Assembly: GCA_020723225.1 (NCBI GenBank) | Contig: DYJG01000122.1 | Span: 1 to 7,204 of the forward strand | DNA: 7,204 nt | DNA from: Desulfobacca acetoxidans | GTDB lineage: Bacteria > Desulfobacterota > Desulfobaccia > Desulfobaccales > 0-14-0-80-60-11 | Direction: 5' to 3' | Shown: in pieces, positions 1 to 5,107 of the stretch | Layout of the letters: each line of letters begins with the position of its first letter | How positions within the stretch are numbered: position 1 is the first letter of the stretch | Position numbers and translations under genes: made by a program | Notes under the pieces: model-generated | What the model was told of the DNA's origin: nothing | Database searches by the model: none | The model's input: the letters and a program-made list of their open reading frames with translations, nothing else

Positions 1-76
1 CGGCCGGGGCCGCGGCCGGCCACAGGGCCAGGGCCGGGAGGAGCCACAGCCATTTGGGAAATTTTAGCCTAAGCAT
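1..76 (-). CDS. Partial CDS: N-terminal signal peptide of an exported protein (cut by window edge)
   Basis: Reading the minus strand from an ATG at 74-76, the frame stays open to the window edge (25 codons). It encodes Met-Leu-Arg-Leu-Lys followed by a Trp/Leu/Ala-rich hydrophobic stretch and a Pro-Ala-Ala-Ala-Pro-Ala end, a classic Sec signal peptide with n-, h- and c-regions. An AGAGG ribosome-binding site lies at 83-87 with 6-nt spacing, which supports this start. The mature part is outside the window, so no function can be named. No lipobox cysteine is seen in the visible part. It lies 118 bp downstream of the DUF4412-like gene on the same strand and may be the third gene of that operon. 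The very high GC of codons 14-25 could also be an unrelated reading frame, so confidence is moderate. Confidence 0.5.
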   Translation of the reverse strand, partial: MLRLKFPKWLWLLPALALWPAAAPA

Positions 77-130
77 CTCTAGCCTCTGGGGAATGAGACT
101 GGTAACGGCATGTCTGTATTAAGTCAGGGT

Positions 131-177
131 GTGCGGGCCTCCGCACCCTTCACCGGCAGCGGGCCGGGGGGCCCGCT
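131..177 (-). terminator. Two small GC hairpins between minus-strand genes
   Basis: Two perfect hairpins lie between the DUF4412-like stop codon and the next minus-strand start. One has an 8-bp stem (158-165 with 170-177, loop GGGG). The other has a 6-bp stem (131-136 with 141-146, 4-nt loop). Neither is followed by a T-run in the minus direction, so an intrinsic terminator is not demonstrated. They may reduce read-through into the next gene or protect the upstream mRNA 3' end. Confidence 0.3.
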
Positions 178-194
178 TCCCGCCCTCGTCTTTA

Positions 195-779
195 CTACTT
201 ACGCATCAGTCCCTGGGGCATCCCCTGGGGCATGGTCATCTTTTGATATCCCGCCGGGATTTCAAAAAGGTCGGCGGATACGCCCCCTTCTTTGATATCC
301 CGGTATTCCATGGAGAATTTGCCGTCCTCGCTGACCATCTTGATGGGCTTGTCCAGTTTCTTGGCGACCCAGAGAAACATCTTGACGGTCCGGCCGTTGG
401 CCTTCATGGTGGTTTCGAATTTCTCCGTCTCGTAGCCGTTCACCTTCTCCGCGCCCAGGAGCTTCATCTGGCTCTTGTCCTTGGGCAGAGCCATGGCCTG
501 CCCCAGGTCCGATAGGGAAAAAGGCACCTCCATCGCCATCTTCATGCTGGGCACCAGCATCCACATCACTCGTCGATCCGGCCGGGCGATGTTGATGGTT
601 TCCCCCTCCTGGCGCATTTTATCCCCCTGGAAGAAGACCTTGCCCCGGGTCTCCTGGGAATCGTTCTTGGTGATCACTTCCGCGCTGAAATCCGCGGCCG
701 GGGCCGCTCCCGTCCCCAGAAACCAGGCCAGGACGACGGCCGCCAGGACCCGGATCAATTTGCCGCCCGAACACTTCAT
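195..779 (-). CDS. Exported DUF4412-like / LolA-fold periplasmic protein
   Basis: A 194-residue protein with a Sec signal peptide (basic start Lys2-Arg10, hydrophobic 11-24, likely cleavage after Ala-Pro-Ala at 26-28). The mature part has the pattern of outer-membrane lipoprotein-sorting/DUF4412-type proteins: F-x-G-D-K-M-R near 50-56, a 'V-P-S-M' strand near 76-79, 'E-K-V-N-G-Y-E-T-E-K' at 111-120, 'L-W-V-A-K' at 136-140, and 'F-E-I-P-A-G-Y-Q-K-M' at 172-181. This family is thought to adopt a LolA-like half-barrel that holds hydrophobic ligands; here no ligand or role can be assigned. It is Met-rich, ending in a duplicated M-P-Q-G unit encoded by a 12-bp direct repeat (211-234). The ATG overlaps the FmdE-family stop codon (ATGA, 776-779) and has an AAGGAG site just upstream, so the two are translationally coupled. 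The stop is TAG at 195-197. The family assignment is from motif memory only. Confidence 0.75.
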   Translation of the reverse strand: MKCSGGKLIRVLAAVVLAWFLGTGAAPAADFSAEVITKNDSQETRGKVFFQGDKMRQEGETINIARPDRRVMWMLVPSMKMAMEVPFSLSDLGQAMALPKDKSQMKLLGAEKVNGYETEKFETTMKANGRTVKMFLWVAKKLDKPIKMVSEDGKFSMEYRDIKEGGVSADLFEIPAGYQKMTMPQGMPQGLMRK

Positions 780-1552
780 GTTTGCTCCTTCATCTGACAG
801 CTCTCAATGCCCCGGCCGCTGAGAAGATAAAAACCCTCGCCCGCGCAAGCCAGGCAAAAATTTCTCCCATCCTGCAACCTGGCCTTGGCCGCCTGCACCC
901 CTTCCCCGCAGCGGCTGCAGACCACGGTTTGCACATTCCGGGCCGTTTCCGGCGGCTGGAGGTTCAGGGTCTGCACCAGGAACTGCTCTGTAAGCGGCAC
1001 CTCCAGCTCCCGCCGGGCGATGGCCTCCCAGAGGTGCTGGAAACGGTGGCTTTCCTCCGCGCTGGCCTGCTTTTGCACCATCACTTTTTCAAAGAGAGGA
1101 ACAACCGCGGGATAGCGGGCAAACATCCCCTCCCGGAAATCGGCTCGCACCGCCAAGCGCAAACCAGCGCCGTCGTGTTTCCGGACGATGGTGACCGCGG
1201 CCTTGCCCAGGTCCTTGAAAATCAGGCCGTTATTTCCCAGGGTGCAGCCGGTGACCAGCTGGATGCCGTCCACCATGCAGGTGCTCCCTTCCACCACCGC
1301 CACCACGTCCCCCGGCCCCAAGAGGTTGTGACTATGCCTGTGGCCGTGTCCGTGGCTATGCCCATGGGCATGATCATGCTCATGTTCATAGTGACCTAAA
1401 TAATTCATGGCATATTGCCCGGCCTTCACCCCCAGGGCCAGCATGGGGCAGCGATGGCCGTGAAAACCCTCGGCCTGGCGCAGCAACCCCTCCAGATCGC
1501 CGCTTCTGATCATTTGGGCCAGCGCTCCCCGGGCCGACGCATGTTCGTGCAT
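776..1552 (-). CDS. FmdE-family metal-binding protein with His-rich insertion and C-terminal zinc finger
   Basis: A 258-residue cytoplasmic protein of the FmdE family (named after formylmethanofuran dehydrogenase subunit E). Family hallmarks are visible: F-H-G-H-R-C-P at 30-36 followed by L-A-L-G, then T-C-M-V-D-G-I-Q at 91-98, G-C-T-L-G-N at 102-107 and the D-L-G-K segment at 114-117. His31, His33, Cys35, Cys92 and Cys103 are candidate metal ligands. The C-terminus carries a four-Cys zinc finger (C212-x2-C215 and C233-x2-C236), an auxiliary treble-clef module known in this family. Residues 54-75 are a His-rich insertion with 11 His in 22 residues, separating the two core halves. The start ATG has AAGGAG 6 nt upstream. 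No methanogenesis or formylmethanofuran genes are nearby, so a role as an actual dehydrogenase subunit is not supported. A metal-binding, metal-storage or metal-chaperone role is inference. It is first in an operon with the exported DUF4412-like protein. Confidence 0.88.
   Translation of the reverse strand: MHEHASARGALAQMIRSGDLEGLLRQAEGFHGHRCPMLALGVKAGQYAMNYLGHYEHEHDHAHGHSHGHGHRHSHNLLGPGDVVAVVEGSTCMVDGIQLVTGCTLGNNGLIFKDLGKAAVTIVRKHDGAGLRLAVRADFREGMFARYPAVVPLFEKVMVQKQASAEESHRFQHLWEAIARRELEVPLTEQFLVQTLNLQPPETARNVQTVVCSRCGEGVQAAKARLQDGRNFCLACAGEGFYLLSGRGIESCQMKEQT
1328..1393 (-). other. His-rich low-complexity tract inside the FmdE-family gene
   Basis: The codons for residues 54-75 read mostly as His alternating with Glu, Asp, Ala, Gly, Ser or Arg, giving a near 6-bp DNA period. 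Eleven of 22 residues are His. Such tracts bind Ni, Zn, Cu or Co in HypB-, SlyD- and ZIP-type proteins. The segment falls between the H-G-H-x-C-P motif and the next core strand, so it is probably a surface loop. Confidence 0.85.
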
Positions 1553-1614
1553 AAATACTCCTTGGCGGGTTGATGCGGAGGGTAGGGCCGGAAGCCGTTA
1601 CCGCCAGCTATTCC

Positions 1615-1643
1615 CTTTTACTGGATTTTTCTGCTTTTGTCGA
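1615..1643 (-). promoter_or_regulatory. Candidate sigma-70 promoter of the FmdE-family operon
   Basis: On the minus strand, TCGACA (1638-1643, five of six to TTGACA) and TAAAAG (1615-1620, four of six to TATAAT) are separated by exactly 17 bp. Transcription would start near 1608, leaving a leader of about 56 nt before the ATG at 1552. A TTGCGCAA palindrome at 1652-1659 sits just upstream of the -35 box and could be an operator. This is a match by eye only. Confidence 0.42.
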
Positions 1644-1777
1644 GTATCGGGTTGCGCAATAGTGAAAAGATCTTGCGGGACCGTTGTACATAACCCGCCC
1701 AGCAGTGAAGAAAGGCATAATCATTACCCACAAGTCGGAGGAGGGTAGACAATATTTAGCGATTCCACATTCAGACA

Positions 1778-1816
1778 CCCCCCTCACCCTAGCCCTCTCC
1801 CCCGAGGGGAGAGGGG
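1778..1816 (+). repeat. REP-like element, copy 1
   Basis: The unit is a C-rich tail (CCCTCACCCTAG core) followed by a perfect 10-bp hairpin, CCCTCTCCCC (1793-1802) with GGGGAGAGGG (1806-1815) and a 3-nt loop. Positions 1778-1803 are the exact reverse complement of 1885-1910 in copy 2. The tail-plus-hairpin form and its extragenic position resemble repetitive extragenic palindromes. The genome-wide copy number cannot be seen here, but a third copy occurs in this window. Confidence 0.75.
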
Positions 1817-1868
1817 ATTAATACTGGAATATTAACAAGTTAATCTTCTATAGGGAGGCCCAGTAGTT

Positions 1869-1910
1869 CCCTCTCCCCCCGGAGGGGGGAGAGGGCTAGG
1901 GTGAGGGGGG
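1869..1910 (-). repeat. REP-like element, copy 2 (inverted relative to copy 1)
   Basis: A perfect 12-bp hairpin, CCCTCTCCCCCC (1869-1880) with GGGGGGAGAGGG (1884-1895) and a GGA loop, is followed by the tail CTAGGGTGAGGGGGG. It is head-to-head with copy 1, with 26-bp perfect inverted arms (1778-1803 and 1885-1910) and an 81-bp spacer, like a two-REP BIME. No target-site duplication is seen outside the pair. Confidence 0.75.
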
Positions 1911-2010
1911 CGCGAGGCTCGCAAATACTTTATCCCCATAATCATCCAGTTTCCACCCATTTGCAGGCAATGACCGGATGATGACTAAGTCCTCGACATA
2001 CCTTGATTTT

Positions 2011-2038
2011 ACTGGTCACTGGCTACTGGCTACTGACA
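2011..2038. repeat. Short tandem array of a 7-bp unit (4 copies)
   Basis: Four consecutive 7-mers: ACTGGTC, ACTGGCT, ACTGGCT, ACTGACA. The array ends 4 nt from the stop codon of the minus-strand metallopeptidase (stop at 2043-2045), so in that gene's direction it begins almost immediately after the stop. It contains no open reading frame of interest. Confidence 0.75.
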
Positions 2039-2042
2039 ACTT

Positions 2043-2747
2043 TTAAGCCAATCGCCAGAGAAGAAACGGCGCGCCGTAGCGGTTGAGCCATTGGCGGCGC
2101 TCTTCGTAATCCGGCAAAATCTGTTCCACCCTTTGCCAGAAGCGGGGGTTATGGCCGGGGGCCTGGAGGTGAGCCAATTCGTGAACCACGACATAATCCA
2201 AAATTTCCGGAGGCAACAGGATCAACCGCCAGTTGAAGCGCAGGGCCTCTTTGGGGTGGCATTCCCCCCAGCGCCGCTTCCATTCCTTCAGCTCCACCCG
2301 GTGCGCCGGCGCCCGCATTTCCCGGGTATAATAACTGACCCGTTCCATGATCAGCCGCTCCGCCTCCCGGCGGCACCAGGTCTTAAAGAGGGGCCAAGCT
2401 GCGTCCCGCGTCGCCGCCTTTACGCGCATCTCTCCGTCCCCCAGGGCCACCGGCGCCGCAGCCTCCGGCAGGAGCGCCAGGCGGTAGGCCACCCCCTGGA
2501 AAAATACCTCGCCGTCCCGCAACCGGGCCCAGGCCTCCCGCCTTTCCGCCACCTTCCCTTCAATCCAGTCCCGATGCTTGATTAAGGCCTGCTGCAGGAA
2601 GTCCTTGGACGCTCCCTGGGGCGCCAGGACCACCACTTCTCCTGCGCCGGTCACCGTCAGGCCGATGGTGCGGCGGCGCCGGCTCCACCTGATATGGGCC
2701 TCCCGGCCGTCGAAAAAAATTTTGTCCGATTTGTCCCGGCCTGCCAA
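2043..2747 (-). CDS. YgjP-type (DUF45, M48-like) zinc metallopeptidase
   Basis: A 234-residue protein of the YgjP-like metallopeptidase family, seen in most bacteria as a cytoplasmic protein of poorly defined substrate. The zinc-binding signature H189-E-L-A-H193 lies in the family context D-Y-V-V-V-H-E-L-A-H-L, with the third ligand H199 in G-H-N-P-R-F-W. Upstream is the family motif W-G-E-C at 160-163 followed by L-R-F-N-W-R-L at 169-175. The N-terminal half holds the usual small beta-rich region (R-R-R-x-I-G-L-T-V, then V-V-V-L-A-P). No signal peptide or membrane segment is seen. The only sensible start is TTG at 2745-2747: an in-frame TAA lies 18 nt upstream, and GGGAG (2757-2761) gives a ribosome-binding site at 9-nt spacing. 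An ATG at 2761-2763 is out of frame. The length is normal for the family. It is divergent from the transporter operon and has no visible functional link to it. Confidence 0.9.
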   Translation of the reverse strand: MAGRDKSDKIFFDGREAHIRWSRRRRTIGLTVTGAGEVVVLAPQGASKDFLQQALIKHRDWIEGKVAERREAWARLRDGEVFFQGVAYRLALLPEAAAPVALGDGEMRVKAATRDAAWPLFKTWCRREAERLIMERVSYYTREMRAPAHRVELKEWKRRWGECHPKEALRFNWRLILLPPEILDYVVVHELAHLQAPGHNPRFWQRVEQILPDYEERRQWLNRYGAPFLLWRLA

Positions 2748-2809
2748 CTTGCCGATCTCCCATTAGCCTTGGATAAAATGATTATTCCACGTTGCTGCAA
2801 AAACTTTAA

Positions 2810-2838
2810 TTGAAATCTTCATTAATGTTATATATATT
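2810..2838 (+). promoter_or_regulatory. Sigma-70-type promoter of the ABC transporter operon
   Basis: TTGAAA (2810-2815) and TATATT (2833-2838) are separated by exactly 17 bp in an AT-rich patch that contrasts with the GC-rich surroundings. Transcription would begin near 2845, giving a leader of about 90 nt before the binding-protein ATG. The leader contains a small hairpin (CCAGG 2887-2891 with CCTGG 2897-2901). The region lies between divergent genes; I see only weak matches for a minus-strand promoter to the metallopeptidase. Confidence 0.6.
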
Positions 2839-2934
2839 TGACCGACTAGACGCCCGATAGAGTGCTCTTGCGAGCTAGTTCTGTGGCCAGGGTCGGCCTG
2901 GAAAATCAACTTGGCGAAAGAGGAGGAGGAAAAC

Positions 2935-4191
2935 ATGAAGTCCTGGAAACGTAATGTAGTCATTCTCCTGACAATTCTCGGCCTGCTGCTCCCAGCGGCC
3001 CCATCGGTTTTCGCCGCGGAAAAAACCGTGATCATCGGCTACACCGCGTCCCGCACCGGTAAGCTCAACGTGGAAGGCATGCGCCAGATCAACGGCCTGA
3101 GTCTATGGATCGACCAGGTTAATGCCGCGGGCGGCGTGAAACTCCCGGATGGCACCGTGGTCAAATTCGCGGCCAAGGACTATGACGACGAAAGCAAAAA
3201 AGAACGGGTCCAGGAACTCTACACCAAGCTGATCAGCACCGACAAGGCGGATTTTCTCATCAGCCCCTATAGCAGCGGCCTGGCGGACGCGGCCGCGGTC
3301 ATCGCCCAGCAGTACAACAAGATTATGATCACCGCCGGCGCGGCTTCGGATTCCACCTATAAAAAGGGCTTCTCCCTGGTTTACCAGGCCTATACCCCGG
3401 CTTCCCGCTACCTGACCGGCGCCCTGGACCTGCTGGGAAAGCTCGACCCCTCTGCCAAGAAAGTAGCCATCATTCATGAAAAAGACAAGTTTTCCACCGA
3501 CGTGGTGAACGCCCTCAAGGCTTATGGAGAAACCAAAGGCTACCAGATCGCCCTGTTTGAAGGATACGACAGCGGCGCCACGGACTTCGCGCCCTTCATC
3601 AACAAGATTCCCCCGGACACCCAGGCCGTGATGGGCGGCGGCCACTTTGCGGATACCAGCACTTTCGCCAAGCAGCTCTTTGAGAAAGGCGTCAAGGCCA
3701 AGATGGTGGCCTTGCTGGTGGCCCCCCCGGAACCCAAGTTCGCGGAGTTGGGCGACGCGGCTTTGGGAGTCATCGGCGCCTCCCAGTGGCAGCCCGAGGC
3801 CAAGTACAGCGAGGAGGGGGCCAAAAAGGCCGGGGTGGAATGGTTCGGCACCTCCGTGGCGGACTTCGATAAGACCTATAAGGCCAAGTTCAAGGAAGAG
3901 CCTTCCTACCACAGCGCCGGCGGCTATGTGGCCGGTTTGATCATCGAATATGCCATCAAAAAATCCGGCTCCACCGACACCGCCAAGGTGAAGGAAGTGT
4001 TGGACGGCATGAACCTGATGACCTTCTACGGCCACCTTAAATTCGACAATACCCCCAAGGCCCACGGCCTCCAGGTGGGGCACGAGATGGTGTACACCCA
4101 GTGGCAGAAGAAGGACGGCAAGCTGGTCAACCAGATCGTCTGGCCGGAAGCGGCCCAGACCGCCAAAGCCATTAATTACTTCCCCCGGTAA
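2935..4191 (+). CDS. Periplasmic substrate-binding protein of a branched-chain amino-acid (HAAT) type ABC importer (LivK-like)
   Basis: A 418-residue type I periplasmic binding protein (Peripla_BP_6 class) that captures the ligand and delivers it to the LivHM permease. The N-terminus is a Sec signal peptide (MKSWKR, hydrophobic 8-19, likely cleavage Val-Phe-Ala|Ala at 27/28). The mature chain opens with T-V-I-I-G-Y-T, the typical first strand, then W-I-D-Q-V-N-A-A-G-G and a 'D-Y-D-D-E' segment, as in LivJ/LivK-type proteins. The second lobe begins around 'K-K-V-A-I-I-H-E'. The ATG at 2935 is chosen over the upstream in-frame TTG at 2911 because AGGAGGAGG (2921-2929) sits 5 nt before it and the signal peptide then starts correctly. 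The ligand is not readable: leucine/isoleucine/valine, other amino acids, amides or aromatic acids are all possible in this family. It is the first gene of the operon; a strong hairpin follows its stop. Confidence 0.9.
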   Translation: MKSWKRNVVILLTILGLLLPAAPSVFAAEKTVIIGYTASRTGKLNVEGMRQINGLSLWIDQVNAAGGVKLPDGTVVKFAAKDYDDESKKERVQELYTKLISTDKADFLISPYSSGLADAAAVIAQQYNKIMITAGAASDSTYKKGFSLVYQAYTPASRYLTGALDLLGKLDPSAKKVAIIHEKDKFSTDVVNALKAYGETKGYQIALFEGYDSGATDFAPFINKIPPDTQAVMGGGHFADTSTFAKQLFEKGVKAKMVALLVAPPEPKFAELGDAALGVIGASQWQPEAKYSEEGAKKAGVEWFGTSVADFDKTYKAKFKEEPSYHSAGGYVAGLIIEYAIKKSGSTDTAKVKEVLDGMNLMTFYGHLKFDNTPKAHGLQVGHEMVYTQWQKKDGKLVNQIVWPEAAQTAKAINYFPR

Positions 4192-4207
4192 TCTTTAAGT
4201 AATTACT

Positions 4208-4240
4208 GCCCGCCGCGCCCCGGCGAGGGGCGCGGCGGGC
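4208..4240 (+). promoter_or_regulatory. Strong intercistronic hairpin between binding-protein gene and livH
   Basis: A perfect 14-bp GC stem (4208-4221 with 4227-4240) closes a 5-nt GGCGA loop, 16 nt after the binding-protein stop codon. No U-run follows, so it is unlikely to be a full intrinsic terminator. Its 3' arm ends 3 nt before the livH ribosome-binding site. Such structures in binding-protein transporter operons commonly stabilise the upstream mRNA and lower expression of the membrane genes; that role here is inference. Confidence 0.7.
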
Positions 4241-4243
4241 CAA

Positions 4244-4258
4244 GAGGGTCTCGGATTG
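4244..4258 (+). promoter_or_regulatory. Ribosome-binding site and TTG start of livH
   Basis: GAGGG at 4244-4248 is followed by a 7-nt spacer and the TTG at 4256-4258. No ATG or GTG gives the family's expected N-terminus, so this site fixes the start. A TTG just behind a strong hairpin suggests weaker translation than the binding protein. Confidence 0.6.
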
Positions 4259-5107
4259 CAGCTTTTATCATCTTTGACTGATGGCCTGTTGCTGGGGTTT
4301 GTCTATGGCGTGGCCGCCATGGGGCTGACCCTGATCTGGGGCGTGATGACCGTCATCAACCTGGCCCACGGCCCGGTCATCGCCCTGGGCATGTTCGGCA
4401 CTTATCTTCTGTTTACCCACCTGGGGTTGAACCCCTACCTGGCCCTGGTGCCGGTGGCCTTCATGGGGCTGATTGCCGGATTTGTCATCTACGGGACGGC
4501 GGTGCACCGGGTGATCAACGCGCCCCACCTCTCCAGTTTGTTGGCCACCTTCGCGGTGAACATGATCATCATCGGCCTGGGCACCGCCATCTTCAGCACC
4601 TCCCCCCAGAATATCGATTTCCCCCTGGGGTCCTTGGAGATCGGCTTTCTCACCATTCCCTACACCAGGCTGTTGGCCACCTTGGGGGCGGTCCTGTTCA
4701 CCGCCGCGCTCTATCTCTTCCTCTACTTCACCCGGCCGGGCAAGGCCATCCGGGCGGTGGCCAACAACCGCCGGGCCGCGGAATTGATGGGCATTCCCTC
4801 CTCCCAGGTGCTGGCCCTCAGCTTCGGCCTGGGCACCATGCTGGCCGCGGTGGCCGGCGGCTTGATCGCCACTTTCTTCCCCTTCACCATTCTGAGCGGC
4901 GGCCCTTATGAACTCAAGTCCTTCGTGATTTGCGTCCTCGGGGGGCTGGGCAATCCCCTGGGGGCCCTGCTGGGGGGCCTGATCCTGGGGGGCCTGGAGG
5001 GCCTGATCCCGGCCTTTATGCCGGTGAGTTGGGTCCCGGTGGTGGAATTCGGCCTCTTTGTGCTGGTGCTGCTGGTTAAGCCCAGCGGCCTGCTGGGGGC
5101 CAAGTAA
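4256..5107 (+). CDS. livH: LivH-type permease of HAAT-family ABC importer
   Basis: A 283-residue inner-membrane permease, one of two that form the translocation channel. It has the LivH hallmarks: 'L-T-D-G-L-L-L-G-F-V-Y-G' at the N-terminus, G-L-T-L-I-W-G-V at 23-30 and V-I-N-L-A-H-G at 33-39. The cytoplasmic coupling loop is G-K-A-I-R-A-V-A-N-N-R-R-A-A-E-L-M-G-I (162-180), which docks on the ATPase, and the end has L-G-G-L-G-N-P-L-G-A near 228-237. About eight hydrophobic segments are visible and the length is normal. The start is a TTG with a GAGGG ribosome-binding site. The stop codon TAA is directly followed by the livM ATG (TAAATG), so the two permeases are likely translated in tandem. 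Confidence 0.92.
   Translation: MQLLSSLTDGLLLGFVYGVAAMGLTLIWGVMTVINLAHGPVIALGMFGTYLLFTHLGLNPYLALVPVAFMGLIAGFVIYGTAVHRVINAPHLSSLLATFAVNMIIIGLGTAIFSTSPQNIDFPLGSLEIGFLTIPYTRLLATLGAVLFTAALYLFLYFTRPGKAIRAVANNRRAAELMGIPSSQVLALSFGLGTMLAAVAGGLIATFFPFTILSGGPYELKSFVICVLGGLGNPLGALLGGLILGGLEGLIPAFMPVSWVPVVEFGLFVLVLLVKPSGLLGAK

Larger units (their letters stand above)
1553..2042. other. 490-bp gene-free region with repeats
   Basis: No credible gene is seen between the FmdE-family start and the metallopeptidase stop. In order it holds: the leader and candidate promoter of the minus-strand operon (1553-1660); an inverted GCGGG/CCCGC pair (1675-1679, 1694-1698); two inverted REP-like elements (1778-1816 and 1869-1910) around an AT-rich centre with the short palindrome ATTAAC-AA-GTTAAT (1831-1844); an ATCATCC/GGATGAT inverted pair (1941-1947, 1976-1982); and a 7-bp tandem repeat (2011-2038). 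The two flanking genes both read leftwards. Confidence 0.8.

Noticed and set aside
776..1552. Assignment as a true formylmethanofuran dehydrogenase subunit
   Set aside because: No other subunits or methanofuran-pathway genes are in the window, and the family is widespread in bacteria lacking that enzyme.
1778..1910. Possible CRISPR or insertion sequence based on the inverted repeats
   Set aside because: There are only two inverted units, no regular direct repeats with spacers, no transposase frame and no visible target duplication; a REP pair is the better description.
2763..3035. 90-codon minus-strand open frame covering the divergent promoter region
   Set aside because: It runs through the start of the binding-protein gene and its promoter, and shows no recognisable protein features.
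3103..4083. 326-codon minus-strand open frame
   Set aside because: Antisense to the binding-protein gene, whose family, signal peptide and ribosome-binding site are clear.
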